Shown here piece after piece: positions 20,893 to 31,356 of a DNA stretch of 64,000 bases. The stretch is from Leptospira biflexa serovar Patoc strain 'Patoc 1 (Paris)' (GTDB lineage Bacteria; Spirochaetota; Leptospiria; Leptospirales; Leptospiraceae), in assembly GCF_000017685.1 (NCBI RefSeq), contig NC_010602.1, positions 1,629,501 to 1,693,500 of the forward strand, read 5' to 3'. Under the pieces are notes generated by a model. It made no database searches, was not told the origin of the DNA, and saw only the letters and a list, made by a program, of their open reading frames with translations. Each line of letters starts with the position of its first letter. Positions within the stretch are counted from its first letter, which is position 1. The position numbers and the translations under genes are program-made.

Positions 20893-23646
20893 ATGTTAGA
20901 TAAGAATTTAAAACGCATTCAATTCCAAGAATCCGAGTCTGCATGGATTCGTTCCTTTACAGTGGAATCCATCAAATGCCTCATTGTTTGCCGTGGTCCT
21001 GTTCGTAAGGAAACCATGGATGTCTTTGATGCCATTGGTGTGAAAGAATATGGAATTTTACTTTCTGAAAAAGATTCCATTGTTTATCCAAAGGCACTCG
21101 CACCAGAACTTCGTAACTTTCGATTTCCAGAAAACATCCACCGAGTTCCTGATTATATGGGAGCAGGGAAGGAAGAAAAAGAACTACGCATCCACCAAAT
21201 CATTGGAATCGCAAAAGACAATGGATACACCCATATCTTTGCTGGTTACGGATTTATGGCAGAAGATGCCGAATTCATCGAAGCCATTGAAAGAGCAGGA
21301 ATCACGTTTATGGGACCCAGCTCCCATGTTGCCAAAGGTGCCGGTGCCAAGGACGAAGCAAAAAAACTTGCAAGAAGTCTGAATGTTTCGGTCACCCCAG
21401 GTGTGGACAATATCACAGCCCTTGCCTTACTTCGTAAAACTGGCAATTCAAAAGACGGTCTTCAAAAAGTTGCCAAGGAAAATAACTTAAACTTCTCGTT
21501 CGATGAGAAAAAGTCGTTAGAAGACAATGCTGAAATCCTATTGCAACTCTCTTACGAAAAAACCATCGACATCACATCGATCCCTGACTTGCAAAAAGAA
21601 TCAGAAATCCTTTGTGAAGACATTTGGAAAAAATACCCAGGCAAACGCATTCGATTCAAATACATCGGCGGTGGTGGTGGAAAAGGCCAACGTGTCATCT
21701 CTTCGAAAGGAGAAATTGAATCTGCTGTGATGGAAATTTTAGCAGAATCAAAAGTAACAGCCGTTGGTTCCAACAGAAACTTCCTCATCGAACTCAATAT
21801 TGAAAACACTCGTCACAATGAAATCCAGTTGATTGGAAATGGAGAGTGGTCCTTGTCGTTAGGTGGTCGTGACTGTTCCCTACAGATGCACGAACAAAAA
21901 CTCCTAGAGATTTCCCAAACTGTTGAACTTTTGCAAAAAGAAGCTGACCTTGTTCGTTCCTCCAATTCTAAAAAAGCGGCCATCCTTGACAACGATGTAC
22001 AAACTTTAAAGGATATGGAACACCAAGCAGAAGTGTTTGGAAAGGCAATCAAACTCAATTCTGTTTCTACATTTGAATGTATCGTCGAAGGCAATAGTTT
22101 CTTCTTTATGGAAGTGAACACTCGGATTCAGGTAGAACATCGTGTGACCGAGATGGTGTACAAGATGAAGTTCACCAATCCAAACGATCCAAATGACTTC
22201 TTCTATATTGATTCCCTTGTGGAAGCAATGGCTGTGTTATCCATCCATGGACCACGAGTTCCCAAACCAGAACGGATTGTTCGTAATGTATCTGGTGCTG
22301 AAGTTCGAATCAATGCCACAAACCGTGCCCTCCAACCTCATGCTGGTGGGATCATCCAAAACTGGTCGAATGCATTGCCAGAAGAAATCCGTGATGACCA
22401 AGGGATTTGTACGCGTAACCCAGACACAGGTGCCTTCGTGCATTATAACTTAGCGGGAGCATATGATTCCAACGTGGCCCTCATTGTCTCTTATGGCAAT
22501 AGTAGAACAGAAAACCTTGAGATTTTAGGAAACATCCTTCGCAAAACAGAACTTAGGGGACAAAACCTAGAAACAAACTTACTCGTTCACTACGGTCTCA
22601 TTCAGTGGATTTTAGGTAAGGATGCGATGTTCAAACCATCCACTGCCTTTATGATTTCGTATTTGGCAGGAATTGGTGCCTTACAATCCATCATCAATGA
22701 TTTGGATTTGGAATACCTTTGGTCTGAAAAAACTAAGGCATCCGATGCTGATTTAAAGAAAATCCTTAGCAAAAAAATGACACTTGTGGTCCGCCCGATG
22801 GAGCGTCTCTTAGCGAACCCACACCTTCTCGGTGGTTTCCTCGGATACTTTGATGGAAAACTTTGGACACGCAGTGGAAACAATGTGAGTTTCAATGAAA
22901 ACCCAATTCAATTTTTGGATTCGTTGTATTATTATTTGAATTTAGATACAACCGCTCAGAAAGCAAGTTCTGAAAAAATTTGGGATCATGATGAGAAGTT
23001 ACTCATTGAAGCAAAAGAGTTTTATTCTGAACTTTCCAAACGCACTGGATTAAAAACTTGGAAAGAAATTTCTGATGTATTGGCGAAAGGAAAAAATCCT
23101 TCAAAAGAAATCTCGGATGAACTTTGGGAAAAAGTAAAAGCAAGTCATAATGGATTCCAAGCAGGTTTAGAAACCTTACTTCTGCTTCCAAAAATTGGAA
23201 TCAAATCCAACTTTTTTGGCCTCGATGTGAATGTAGATTTGGATGGCGTTGTTCCTGATGAATTCAAAAACAAAGACACAAGGGATGCTTTCATCAAAAC
23301 CTTAAACCCTCCACCAAAGATGTCTGGTGATGAAATTGTGGCTCCTATGGGTGGAATGTTCTATTCTAAGGAAGCTCCAAACCTTCCACCACTCGTGAAT
23401 GAAGGGGACCACTTCCAAGCAGGACAACCACTCTTTATCATTGAAGTGATGAAGATGTTTAATAAGATCTTAGCTCCTGTGAGTGGAACGATGGTCAAAA
23501 ATTTAATGGTAGATTCCGATGGAAAGATTGTGACAAAAGCGCAACCCATCTTTAAAATCAAACCAGATGAAATTTTGAAGGAAGAATCTCCTGAGGACAT
23601 TCGCGCAAGAAAAGTGAAAGTAACAAAAGAATTGGGGCTCGGTTAA
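20893..23646 (+). CDS. Biotin carboxylase / biotin carboxyl carrier fusion (acyl-CoA carboxylase alpha subunit)
   Basis: 917 aa, clearly longer than the usual 650-700 aa alpha subunit. N-terminal biotin-carboxylase domain with HIFAGYGFMAEDAEFIEA and ITFMGPSS, then an ATP-grasp core with the Gly-rich loop KYIGGGGGKGQRVI and the catalytic segment FFMEVNTRIQVEHRVTEM. Extra sequence compared with ordinary subunits lies between LLRKTGN and the Gly-rich loop (about 180-255) and in the linker (about 600-800). The C-terminal carrier domain has the biotinylation motif EVMKMF, Lys854. It partners the beta subunit 5 bp upstream. Its stop codon abuts the cheB stop on the other strand. Confidence 0.9.
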   Translation: MLDKNLKRIQFQESESAWIRSFTVESIKCLIVCRGPVRKETMDVFDAIGVKEYGILLSEKDSIVYPKALAPELRNFRFPENIHRVPDYMGAGKEEKELRIHQIIGIAKDNGYTHIFAGYGFMAEDAEFIEAIERAGITFMGPSSHVAKGAGAKDEAKKLARSLNVSVTPGVDNITALALLRKTGNSKDGLQKVAKENNLNFSFDEKKSLEDNAEILLQLSYEKTIDITSIPDLQKESEILCEDIWKKYPGKRIRFKYIGGGGGKGQRVISSKGEIESAVMEILAESKVTAVGSNRNFLIELNIENTRHNEIQLIGNGEWSLSLGGRDCSLQMHEQKLLEISQTVELLQKEADLVRSSNSKKAAILDNDVQTLKDMEHQAEVFGKAIKLNSVSTFECIVEGNSFFFMEVNTRIQVEHRVTEMVYKMKFTNPNDPNDFFYIDSLVEAMAVLSIHGPRVPKPERIVRNVSGAEVRINATNRALQPHAGGIIQNWSNALPEEIRDDQGICTRNPDTGAFVHYNLAGAYDSNVALIVSYGNSRTENLEILGNILRKTELRGQNLETNLLVHYGLIQWILGKDAMFKPSTAFMISYLAGIGALQSIINDLDLEYLWSEKTKASDADLKKILSKKMTLVVRPMERLLANPHLLGGFLGYFDGKLWTRSGNNVSFNENPIQFLDSLYYYLNLDTTAQKASSEKIWDHDEKLLIEAKEFYSELSKRTGLKTWKEISDVLAKGKNPSKEISDELWEKVKASHNGFQAGLETLLLLPKIGIKSNFFGLDVNVDLDGVVPDEFKNKDTRDAFIKTLNPPPKMSGDEIVAPMGGMFYSKEAPNLPPLVNEGDHFQAGQPLFIIEVMKMFNKILAPVSGTMVKNLMVDSDGKIVTKAQPIFKIKPDEILKEESPEDIRARKVKVTKELGLG

Positions 23647-24699
23647 TTAACCGAAGCCTACGATCGTTTTATAAATTTCACCTAACGGGAGGATGTGGTC
23701 AACACATCCTCTTTTGATCGCTTCTTTCGGCATTCCAAAGACAACTGAAGTTTCTTCGTTTTGGGCTATGGTTTCTGCCCCAGCTTCTTTCATTTCCAGT
23801 AAACCCAAAGCTCCATCATCTCCCATTCCCGTCATGATGATCCCTCTCGCATTTTTACCGGCATGTTTTGCAACGGAACGAAATAATACATCCACCGACG
23901 GTTTGTGACGATTCACAAGTGGCCCATCCATCACTTCTACGTAGTACTGCGCACCGGATCGTTTTAGTGTCATATGTTTGTTGCCGGGAGCGATGAGCGC
24001 AAGTCCTCTCACCACTCGGTCTCCATCTTTTGCTTCTTTCACACGAATTTCACAAATGGAATCCAATCGTTTGGCAAAGGCTTCTGTGAATTTTTCTGGC
24101 ATATGTTGGACAATCACGATTCCTGGGGTTTTATCCCTCGGTAATTTGGTTAACACCTGTTCGAGGGCTATGGTACCACCAGTGGATGTTCCAATCGCGA
24201 TGATTTTTTCTGTGGCTTGTAAGGAGGAAAGTTCTTGTTTTTTCTCCAGTTGTATTTTGAATTCTGTTGTTTTGGTGGGATTGGGAAGGTGTTTCATCGA
24301 AGCTGATGCAGCAGCGATCACCGCATCCGTCAGTGCCATGGTACTTTCATTTAAAAAATCTTTTAATCCAATTTTTGGTTTGGTGATGATGTCACAGGCA
24401 CCAAGGTTCATGGCAAGTATAGCAGTTTCTGAACCTTCTGTAGTGAGGGTAGAACAAATCACAACTGGTGTTGGTCTTTCTGTCATAATTTTTTTTAAGA
24501 AAGAAAGTCCATCCATTCTAGGCATTTCGATATCAAGTACGATCACATCGGGCCAATCATTGTTCATTTTCTCCATGGCAAAGATGGGATCGGATGCACT
24601 TCCTAAGAATAAAAAATGTGAATCTTGTTTAAAAATTTCAGTAAGCACTTGCCGGACCACAGCAGAGTCATCGATCACAAAAACCTTAATTCGATTCAT
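23647..24699 (-). CDS. cheB: Chemotaxis response regulator protein-glutamate methylesterase
   Basis: Removes methyl groups from receptor glutamates, resetting the chemotaxis receptors. 350 aa: receiver domain (about 1-120) with acidic pair Asp10/Asp11 and phospho-acceptor Asp56 in [13 protein letters not shown]; a linker; then the esterase domain with [10 protein letters not shown] (catalytic Ser), [11 protein letters not shown] (catalytic His) and [12 protein letters not shown] (catalytic Asp). Last gene of the leftward chemotaxis operon, 3 bp after cheD. No CheR methyltransferase is in the window, so the opposing activity must be encoded elsewhere. Confidence 0.97.
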   Translation of the reverse strand: MNRIKVFVIDDSAVVRQVLTEIFKQDSHFLFLGSASDPIFAMEKMNNDWPDVIVLDIEMPRMDGLSFLKKIMTERPTPVVICSTLTTEGSETAILAMNLGACDIITKPKIGLKDFLNESTMALTDAVIAAASASMKHLPNPTKTTEFKIQLEKKQELSSLQATEKIIAIGTSTGGTIALEQVLTKLPRDKTPGIVIVQHMPEKFTEAFAKRLDSICEIRVKEAKDGDRVVRGLALIAPGNKHMTLKRSGAQYYVEVMDGPLVNRHKPSVDVLFRSVAKHAGKNARGIIMTGMGDDGALGLLEMKEAGAETIAQNEETSVVFGMPKEAIKRGCVDHILPLGEIYKTIVGFG

Positions 24700-24702
24700 G
24701 GC

Positions 24703-25191
24703 TTATTTTTTTTCGACCCACACTTCGCCGTCCCAAACAGAAAAATATATTTTTCTCGATTGGTTTCCACCAAGGTCTTCAGAAATAATTTTGATTTGAT
24801 TTTCCTGAAGGATTTTTTTTGCAAATTCGGCGTTCTTCGTTCCAATGAGGCTTGAGGCATCATTTCTTAAAATTTCTCGTTCTTCATTTAAAAACATATT
24901 CGATCCACCAAAAATTTTGGCAGAGTATTCCGTGGGTTTTGTGCGTTTTTTTTTGATTTCATTTAAAAAATATTGGAAGGCATCGATTCCATATTTATGC
25001 GTTTTTTCCAGTTTGATATCAGAGGGATAGGGGAGTAAAAAATGACACATTCCACCTAACTGAAGGATCGGGTGCCATAAGACAATTGATACACATGATC
25101 CTAGAAGGGTTCGTACTCGGTAATGACCATCTCCAAAGAAAATTTCCCCTGGATTTAAAAATCGATCGATGACTTCAATCGGTGTTTCCAT
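24703..25191 (-). CDS. cheD: Chemoreceptor glutamine deamidase CheD
   Basis: Deamidates receptor glutamines to glutamates and in some bacteria is a CheC partner. 162 aa. The catalytic Cys33 lies in RTLLGSCVSIVLW and the His50 in GGMCHFLLP, the two hallmark motifs. It starts directly after cheW (25192) and cheB follows after 3 bp, so the three are translated as a block. No cheC or cheX is visible here. Confidence 0.93.
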   Translation of the reverse strand: METPIEVIDRFLNPGEIFFGDGHYRVRTLLGSCVSIVLWHPILQLGGMCHFLLPYPSDIKLEKTHKYGIDAFQYFLNEIKKKRTKPTEYSAKIFGGSNMFLNEEREILRNDASSLIGTKNAEFAKKILQENQIKIISEDLGGNQSRKIYFSVWDGEVWVEKK

Positions 25192-25668
25192 TCAATTCAC
25201 TTGAGACGATGTTTCTTGGATGGTTTGGATTTCGGATAAATCCAAGATTTGATTCATTTTTAAAATGATCACAAATTGGTTTTCTAACTTTCCGATTCCT
25301 TGGATGAAGTCCAAACGTATTTTGGATCCAAAACTAGGTGCTTCTTCGATTTGGTTTTCTGGAATGTCGACGACTTCATTCACGGCATCAACGAGAAGGC
25401 CTACATCAATGGTTTCCTTTTCTAATTTGATCTCAGTGATGATGATACAAGTTTTACGATTGGTTTCCGTTTTCTTTTTATAGAACCTTGTGTTTAAGTC
25501 GATCACTGGGACCACATTTCCACGCAAATTGATCACACCGGGGATGTATTCAGGCATCATGGGAACGTGTGTTACCGATTCAAATTCAATGATTTCTTTG
25601 ATGTACAAAATCCCAAGTCCAAACAATTCATTGGAGAGTAAAAACGTTAGATATTGAATCTCTTGCAT
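25192..25668 (-). CDS. cheW: Chemotaxis coupling protein CheW
   Basis: Adaptor that links receptors to CheA in the signalling array. 158 aa, one CheW SH3-like domain: YLTFLLSNELFGLGILYIKEIIE at the start, VPVIDLNTRF and VGLLVDAVNEVVDIPENQIEEAP in the middle. It lies 14 bp after the receptor gene and abuts cheD. Nothing in the sequence is unusual. Confidence 0.95.
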   Translation of the reverse strand: MQEIQYLTFLLSNELFGLGILYIKEIIEFESVTHVPMMPEYIPGVINLRGNVVPVIDLNTRFYKKKTETNRKTCIIITEIKLEKETIDVGLLVDAVNEVVDIPENQIEEAPSFGSKIRLDFIQGIGKLENQFVIILKMNQILDLSEIQTIQETSSQVN

Positions 25669-25682
25669 GTTTTGCCCCTTCC

Positions 25683-28409
25683 TTAGTATTTCTGGAATTT
25701 TCCATGATCATCCAAACCTTCTTTTTTACTAGCAATGACTTCTTTTTTTGCGATTGGTTGTTTTGAAGGCGAAGTCCTTGATGATTTTTGATCCGAATGG
25801 CTCGTTACCGTAGACAATTTCCCTAATTTGAAAAAACTAATGGAAGACATGAGTCTTTCCGCTTGGGCTTGTAATTCTTCCGCAATAGCCGCCAGTTCTT
25901 CTGAGGCACTCGCTGATTGTTGGGATACTTGGTCGAGTTGTCCCATAGCTTTATTCACTTCATTCACACCAGAGGATTGTTCTTGGCTTGCCGCCGTGAT
26001 TTCCTGCACCAAATCAGCTGTTTTGTTGATTGCTGGAACAATGTCTTCAATGAGTTTTCCAGCAGATTCCGCTATTTGAACGGAACTCCCCGCTAAAGTA
26101 CCAATTTCATTTGCTGATTTTTGTGAACGTTCTGCTAATTTTCGCACTTCAGAGGCAACGACTGCAAATCCTTTTCCATGTTCTCCTGCACGAGCAGCTT
26201 CGATTGCCGCATTTAACGCCAGTAAGTTGGTTTGGTAAGCAATGTCTTCAATGATCGAGATTTTATCAGCGATTTCTTTCATGGCTGTGACTGTATTTTT
26301 CACAGCTTCACCACCTTGTTTGGCATCTTTTGCGGACTTTGTTGCAATGGTATCTGTTTGTTTTGCATTTTCAGCATTTTGATCAATGGAGGCTCCCATT
26401 TCCTCCAAAGAAGCGGAAGTTTCTTCAACCGAAGCTGCTTGTTCACTAGCACCTTGTGAAAGTGTGCTTGCGGTTGATGCCACTTCATCGGCAGCCGTCA
26501 CAAGAGCATCCGTGTTTGTGCGGACATCATTGATGATATCCACTAGTTTTTTGGAAGTGTTATTGAATGAATCACGTAATTTTGCAAATCCACCTTCGTA
26601 ATGGTTGGTGATCAGCTGAGTGAGATCACCATTTTCTAGAGCCGCCAGTCCAACAACTAAATCGTCTACAATCCTTGTTGTTTCGATTGCTAATTTTTTT
26701 TGTTCAGTGATATCGGATGCAAATTTGATCACTTTATACGGTTTGCCATTTAGGTCTAGGATTGGATTATAAGTGGCTTGTAGCCAAACTTCTTTTCCTC
26801 CCTTACCAAGTCGTTTGTATTCTGCCGTTTGGAATTCTCCTCTTCCGAGGGAAGCCCAAAATTGTTTATAGTCTTCTGTATTTGCATAGTTTGGTTCCAC
26901 AAACATTCTATGGTGTTTTCCAGCGATTTCGGTTAACGAATATCCCATTGTATTCAGAAAGATTTCATTCGCCGTTTTGATGGTTCCATCCAAATGAAAT
27001 TCAATGGTCGCCTGCGCTTTGTTAATGGCTTCGATTTGGCTCACAAATTCTCTGGTTTGGATTTTGTTTTCGGTGATATCGGAGGCAAATTTGATTACTT
27101 TTGTCGGGACACCGCTAGCATCAAGGATTGGTGTATAGGTTGCTTGTAACCAAACCTCTTTTCCGTTTTTACCGAGACGTTTGTATTCTGCTGTTTGGTA
27201 ATCACCCCGATTCAATGCCATCCAAAATTGTTTGTATTCGTCGGAGTTGGATTCTTTGGACTCTACAAACATACGGTGGTGTTGGCCTTTAATTTCAGCT
27301 AAACTATATCCCATTAAATTTAAAAAATTTTCATTCGCCGTGATGACTGTTCCATCCATACTGAATTCAATCATTGCTTGGGAACGATCGACTGCACGAG
27401 AATGCGCATTTGTTTCCGTTACATCAGCCCATTCCACAACACTTCCTAACCTTTCTCCTTTTTCCGTTAGAATGGGATTGGCGATGAGGTTAAATTCACG
27501 ATTTCCAATTCTAATGCTCGATCTATGTTCAGAAGTAAACGTTCCGAGTAGTTTTCTTTGGTGGCTTGGGTCTTTGTGGTAACCATCAATATTACTTCCC
27601 ATGAGATTTTTGAGTGAAAAATTGCGAATTTGTTTTTGGATGTCTGATTCTGAATTGGCAAACATTTTATGAATCGATTTGTTCATATACACAACATCTA
27701 AATTCAAATCGGAAATCATTACATTTGTAGAAACACTATCCAAAGCAGTTTTGATTTGGATTGCTTCCTTTAATGGATTGTTAACTTGTTTCATGAGAAA
27801 CAAAAGTAATACAAAAGAGGTGACGATAAAGATGGCACTTGCTATGTAGATTGTAAAATCATCTTTCGTATTTGTCTCAATTTTTGATTTAATTTCATTT
27901 AGGTTGGAAACCAAAAAGATTTTTTGTAATTCCTGAAGGTGAGAAGAATAATTTTTCCAATGAGTTGATACTTCCGGATTTAGATTTGGTTTCTGTTTTT
28001 TGTTTCCGGCAACTCCCAATTGGTTTAAACTGATAGAAACAGATTCGAGGTATTTATTTTTTTCGTTTATGACCGTTTGAAATTTGGTTTTTTCATCTTC
28101 ATTGACAAATACACTGGAAACTTGGTCGAAGGATTGATTTAACTTTTCAATATCATACTTTGTTTTTGCGACGAGTGTTTCCTGCAATTCGACAGAAACC
28201 AAAAGGTTGGTTACATCTTCATGGATTGATAAACTAAGTCGTAACAGATGTGAGATTGAATCTGATTTTTGAATCCTCTCTTCTGTGTTTAAATTCACCG
28301 TTTCTTTATTAGAAAAAATTCCGGAACTATACAAACTGATCCATATGGTAAATATGATTCCAATTAAAAAATATCCGATCAACTTTGTGTTTGTACTGAC
28401 TGACTTCAT
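25683..28409 (-). CDS. Methyl-accepting chemotaxis protein with three PAS domains
   Basis: 908 aa receptor. TM1 at about 10-29 and TM2 at 185-206 enclose a helical periplasmic domain of about 155 residues. No HAMP domain is evident after TM2; instead three PAS domains follow (about 220-330, 345-455, 468-578). The second and third are near copies: both end [14 protein letters not shown]...[11 protein letters not shown]. The signalling domain (about 640-870) has the invariant hairpin tip [26 protein letters not shown] and the flanking [18 protein letters not shown]. No C-terminal CheB/CheR docking pentapeptide is visible. It lies between cheA (1 bp) and cheW (14 bp), so it probably works with this array; the ligand is unknown, and PAS domains suggest redox or cytosolic sensing. 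Confidence 0.93.
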   Translation of the reverse strand: MKSVSTNTKLIGYFLIGIIFTIWISLYSSGIFSNKETVNLNTEERIQKSDSISHLLRLSLSIHEDVTNLLVSVELQETLVAKTKYDIEKLNQSFDQVSSVFVNEDEKTKFQTVINEKNKYLESVSISLNQLGVAGNKKQKPNLNPEVSTHWKNYSSHLQELQKIFLVSNLNEIKSKIETNTKDDFTIYIASAIFIVTSFVLLLFLMKQVNNPLKEAIQIKTALDSVSTNVMISDLNLDVVYMNKSIHKMFANSESDIQKQIRNFSLKNLMGSNIDGYHKDPSHQRKLLGTFTSEHRSSIRIGNREFNLIANPILTEKGERLGSVVEWADVTETNAHSRAVDRSQAMIEFSMDGTVITANENFLNLMGYSLAEIKGQHHRMFVESKESNSDEYKQFWMALNRGDYQTAEYKRLGKNGKEVWLQATYTPILDASGVPTKVIKFASDITENKIQTREFVSQIEAINKAQATIEFHLDGTIKTANEIFLNTMGYSLTEIAGKHHRMFVEPNYANTEDYKQFWASLGRGEFQTAEYKRLGKGGKEVWLQATYNPILDLNGKPYKVIKFASDITEQKKLAIETTRIVDDLVVGLAALENGDLTQLITNHYEGGFAKLRDSFNNTSKKLVDIINDVRTNTDALVTAADEVASTASTLSQGASEQAASVEETSASLEEMGASIDQNAENAKQTDTIATKSAKDAKQGGEAVKNTVTAMKEIADKISIIEDIAYQTNLLALNAAIEAARAGEHGKGFAVVASEVRKLAERSQKSANEIGTLAGSSVQIAESAGKLIEDIVPAINKTADLVQEITAASQEQSSGVNEVNKAMGQLDQVSQQSASASEELAAIAEELQAQAERLMSSISFFKLGKLSTVTSHSDQKSSRTSPSKQPIAKKEVIASKKEGLDDHGKFQKY

Positions 28410-28410
28410 A

Positions 28411-30606
28411 TCAACCTCTGTGATTCAATAATTTTTGATTTTCAACTGTGATCGTTCTTTCAAATAAAGAAGGAACATCTATGATAAGTGCTACATTTCC
28501 ATCACCCAAGATGCTAGACCCACTGACACCTTTTACATGACGAAAGACGGAACCCATAGGTTTGATGACTGTTTGGTATTCACCTAAGAGTTTTTCTACA
28601 ACGATCCCTGCTTTTTTTTCACCATTGCGAACAATGACAATATTTTCCCGAAAGGCCTCTTCTTCAGACTCGCAAGGGTAATAATCTTTAAGTCGAAGGA
28701 AGGGGATGAGATTCCCTCGGAGAGCAAAGAATTGATTCGATTCTGTTTTATGATCATCAGAAAAATGTAAACACTCAAGAACCATTTCCATAGGAATGAT
28801 AAAGTGACTTTTTCCTACTGCGACTAAAAATCCTTCAATGATCGCAAGTGTGAGAGGTAATCTCAGAATAAAACGACTGCCTTGACTAGGAGTTGATTTT
28901 ACTGTGATTGTCCCTCGCAATGCTTCTATGTTTTTAGAAACTACATCAAGTCCGACACCTCTCCCTGAAACATTGGTAATTTGGGAAGCTGTCGAAAAAC
29001 CTGGATGGAATAAAAGTTTGTAAACTTCCTCATCAGAGTCAGGTATTTCGCCAGTAACAAGGCCTTTCTCAATTCCTTTTTTCCAAACCTTCTCTTTGGA
29101 AATTCCATTGCCATCATCAGAAACTTCAATGATCACGTTCCCAGCTTCATGGTAGGCATTGAGTCGAATCGTTCCTTGTTTTGGTTTTCCAACGTTTAGG
29201 CGATCTTCAGGGAGTTCCAAACCATGGTCACATGCGTTCCGAACGAGATGGGTGAGGGGATCGCTAAGTTTTTCCACGATATTACGATCAAGTTCCGTTT
29301 CATCACCTTCTGTGATCAGTCGAATGTCTTTTTGTAGATCCTTTCCTAAGTCGCGGACAATTCTTGAATACTTCTGAAAACTTTCACCTATGGGAACCAT
29401 TCTTAATTTGAGAGAAATTTCGCGAACTTCGTTTAACAGGCGTATTACCATTTGAGATGACTCTTGTAAATTTGAATCATCTGAATCGCCTATTAGTTGG
29501 TTCATATTGGCACAAGAGACCACAAGTTCCCCTACACGATTGATTAAATTATCAATACGTTTTGAATCCACTTTGATCGTCATGGACTTTTGCGTTTCTT
29601 TCGATTGTTCAGGAATTTCGGGAGTGATTTTGGTTTTTAAATTTGTATGGGAGTCAGTATGAGCGAGAGCAGTGGATGGAATGCCAGTCTTTCTTATTTT
29701 GATTTCTTCTAAATAAAGAAGAAACGTTTCATCATTTAGGATTTGAATCTCTTTCCATATGTTCCCCAGAAAAATTTCTTCTTCTGGGAGTTGGTTTGAT
29801 AGATCAACAAGATCTAACACATTAAAACCGGGTGGGTAAATATGCAAAAAACAATCTTGTTCGATGAAATTAAAAACCTTTTGAACTGTCTCTAAATCCT
29901 TATCAGTTTTAAAATTGATCTCAAATCCCAAATAACAATTTTCAGGATCGTATTCGTTTCCTTCTGGTAGGAATTGTTCTATCGTTTTTAACGAAAGTAT
30001 CGTTCCAATTTTTTTCAAATAACCAATGAATGAAATGGGATCAAGACCATGTGAAAAAACATTTTGATTGGGTCGAAAAGAAATCAAATAAGATGAAATA
30101 CTGTTTTTTGAATCGTTCTCGGATTTTTGTTCCAAGTTTGATTGATGGTGAATTGTTGTATTTGATTCTGCAACAGATTCATTGGAACTTTGGTTCTGTA
30201 TCGGATTTGGAGCGACACTTGCGAGTAAGAATGGTTTCATCTCGTCTAAGATGTTTTGACCAAATGATAATTTGTCAGAAGAAATTTTGCCTCTTGTTTC
30301 TTCTGAAACTAAATAAGACAAATGGTCTTTTGCTTTGAGTAAAATTTCGGTGAGTGGAATTTGGAAAGGGATGGTTTTGGAACGTAATTCATCTAAGAGA
30401 TTTTCCACGACATGAGCGAAGGAAACAGTAGAATCAAATCCAAACATGCCAGCTGTACCTTTGATCGTATGCACAGCCCGAAAAATAGCATTCATATCGT
30501 CTTCGGTTGGAAGAGAGGATTCCGTACGAAGTAAAATGACCTCCATCTCTCTTAGGAGTTCATCAGATTCGACTAAATAGGCATCGATGACTTCCGTTAA
30601 ATCCAT
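28411..30606 (-). CDS. cheA: Chemotaxis histidine kinase CheA
   Basis: 731 aa. P1 Hpt domain with phospho-accepting His46 in [15 protein letters not shown]; a divergent middle region (about 140-330) in place of a recognisable P2; the P3 dimerisation segment [14 protein letters not shown]; the P4 ATPase with [22 protein letters not shown] and GRGVGLDVV; and a C-terminal P5 CheW-like domain. It phosphorylates CheY and CheB. The start codon overlaps the last base of the upstream STAS gene, and the receptor gene follows after 1 bp. The middle region (about 170-300) looks like a repeated alpha/beta unit, possibly the CheY/CheB docking part. Confidence 0.96.
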   Translation of the reverse strand: MDLTEVIDAYLVESDELLREMEVILLRTESSLPTEDDMNAIFRAVHTIKGTAGMFGFDSTVSFAHVVENLLDELRSKTIPFQIPLTEILLKAKDHLSYLVSEETRGKISSDKLSFGQNILDEMKPFLLASVAPNPIQNQSSNESVAESNTTIHHQSNLEQKSENDSKNSISSYLISFRPNQNVFSHGLDPISFIGYLKKIGTILSLKTIEQFLPEGNEYDPENCYLGFEINFKTDKDLETVQKVFNFIEQDCFLHIYPPGFNVLDLVDLSNQLPEEEIFLGNIWKEIQILNDETFLLYLEEIKIRKTGIPSTALAHTDSHTNLKTKITPEIPEQSKETQKSMTIKVDSKRIDNLINRVGELVVSCANMNQLIGDSDDSNLQESSQMVIRLLNEVREISLKLRMVPIGESFQKYSRIVRDLGKDLQKDIRLITEGDETELDRNIVEKLSDPLTHLVRNACDHGLELPEDRLNVGKPKQGTIRLNAYHEAGNVIIEVSDDGNGISKEKVWKKGIEKGLVTGEIPDSDEEVYKLLFHPGFSTASQITNVSGRGVGLDVVSKNIEALRGTITVKSTPSQGSRFILRLPLTLAIIEGFLVAVGKSHFIIPMEMVLECLHFSDDHKTESNQFFALRGNLIPFLRLKDYYPCESEEEAFRENIVIVRNGEKKAGIVVEKLLGEYQTVIKPMGSVFRHVKGVSGSSILGDGNVALIIDVPSLFERTITVENQKLLNHRG

Positions 30607-30977
30607 TAAGATACTTTCCTTGTCCCGTAACGAAATTCGACTTCATTCGAATGTTCTTTTTTGACTTTGATCCGATCTCCGAAAAAAGAGACAAGACCAA
30701 GTAAATCGAGTACCTTTAAAACAGGTAAAGAGTGATTGGTGAGTTCCAACACTTGGTGTTTGGAGTGGCTTCTTTTTTTGATAAAAATTAAGAACTGAAT
30801 TCCTGCGGAATCGATTCTTTCAATTCCATTTAAATCAAGTTTGGTTCTTTTGCCTTTTGGAAAATCCCAATGATTAGCCAAATCATACCATTCTTTGATA
30901 AAAGGCACAGTGAGGTATCCTGTCCACTGGATACTCGTTCCTTCGTTGGATGATACAATCGTTTGATTCGGTTCCAT
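30606..30977 (-). CDS. STAS-domain protein inside the chemotaxis operon
   Basis: 123 aa from the ATG at 30977 (MEPNQTIVSSNEG), which is 2 nt after the cheY stop; a longer reading from 31043 would overlap cheY and is not supported. The STAS pattern is visible: TKLDLNGIERIDSAGIQFLIFIKKRS holds the Asp-Ser-Ala-Gly motif where SpoIIAA-type proteins are phosphorylated. STAS proteins beside cheA/cheY occur in several spirochetes; the role is unknown. It could be a CheA substrate or bind the upstream receiver/ATPase protein. The stop overlaps the cheA start by one base. Confidence 0.85.
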   Translation of the reverse strand: MEPNQTIVSSNEGTSIQWTGYLTVPFIKEWYDLANHWDFPKGKRTKLDLNGIERIDSAGIQFLIFIKKRSHSKHQVLELTNHSLPVLKVLDLLGLVSFFGDRIKVKKEHSNEVEFRYGTRKVS

Positions 30978-30979
30978 CT

Positions 30980-31345
30980 CTATGGTAATAATTTTGTAAT
31001 CGTATCCAAAAGTTCTTCGGGAGAAAACGGTTTGGTAAGCCAAGCCTTTGCACCAGCATCCATTCCTTGTTGTTTTTTTTCCGGTTGCGATTCTGTCGTT
31101 AACATGATGATTGGAGTGAATTTAAACTTTGCATTTTCCTTCACTTTTTTGATGAAACTAATTCCATCCATATTGGGCATATTCATATCAGAAACAATCA
31201 AATCCACAGCATTTGCTTCGAGTTGTTTTAAACCTTCTAAGCCATCACCAGCTTCAATGAGATCAAAGTTTGCATTTTTTAGATGGACAGAAATGATTTT
31301 ACGAAACACTGCCGAGTCATCGATAATTAAGATTTTTCTATTCAT
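30980..31345 (-). CDS. cheY: Chemotaxis response regulator CheY
   Basis: 121 aa single receiver domain. Acidic pocket Asp9/Asp10, phospho-acceptor Asp53 in LIVSDMNMPNMDG, switch residue Thr in IMLTTESQ and Lys in AWLTKPFSPEEL. Phospho-CheY binds the motor switch proteins FliM and perhaps FliN (both in this window) to control rotation. Placed between the receiver/ATPase gene (11 bp) and the STAS gene (2 bp). Confidence 0.94.
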   Translation of the reverse strand: MNRKILIIDDSAVFRKIISVHLKNANFDLIEAGDGLEGLKQLEANAVDLIVSDMNMPNMDGISFIKKVKENAKFKFTPIIMLTTESQPEKKQQGMDAGAKAWLTKPFSPEELLDTITKLLP

Positions 31346-31356
31346 TTGGTTTTCCT

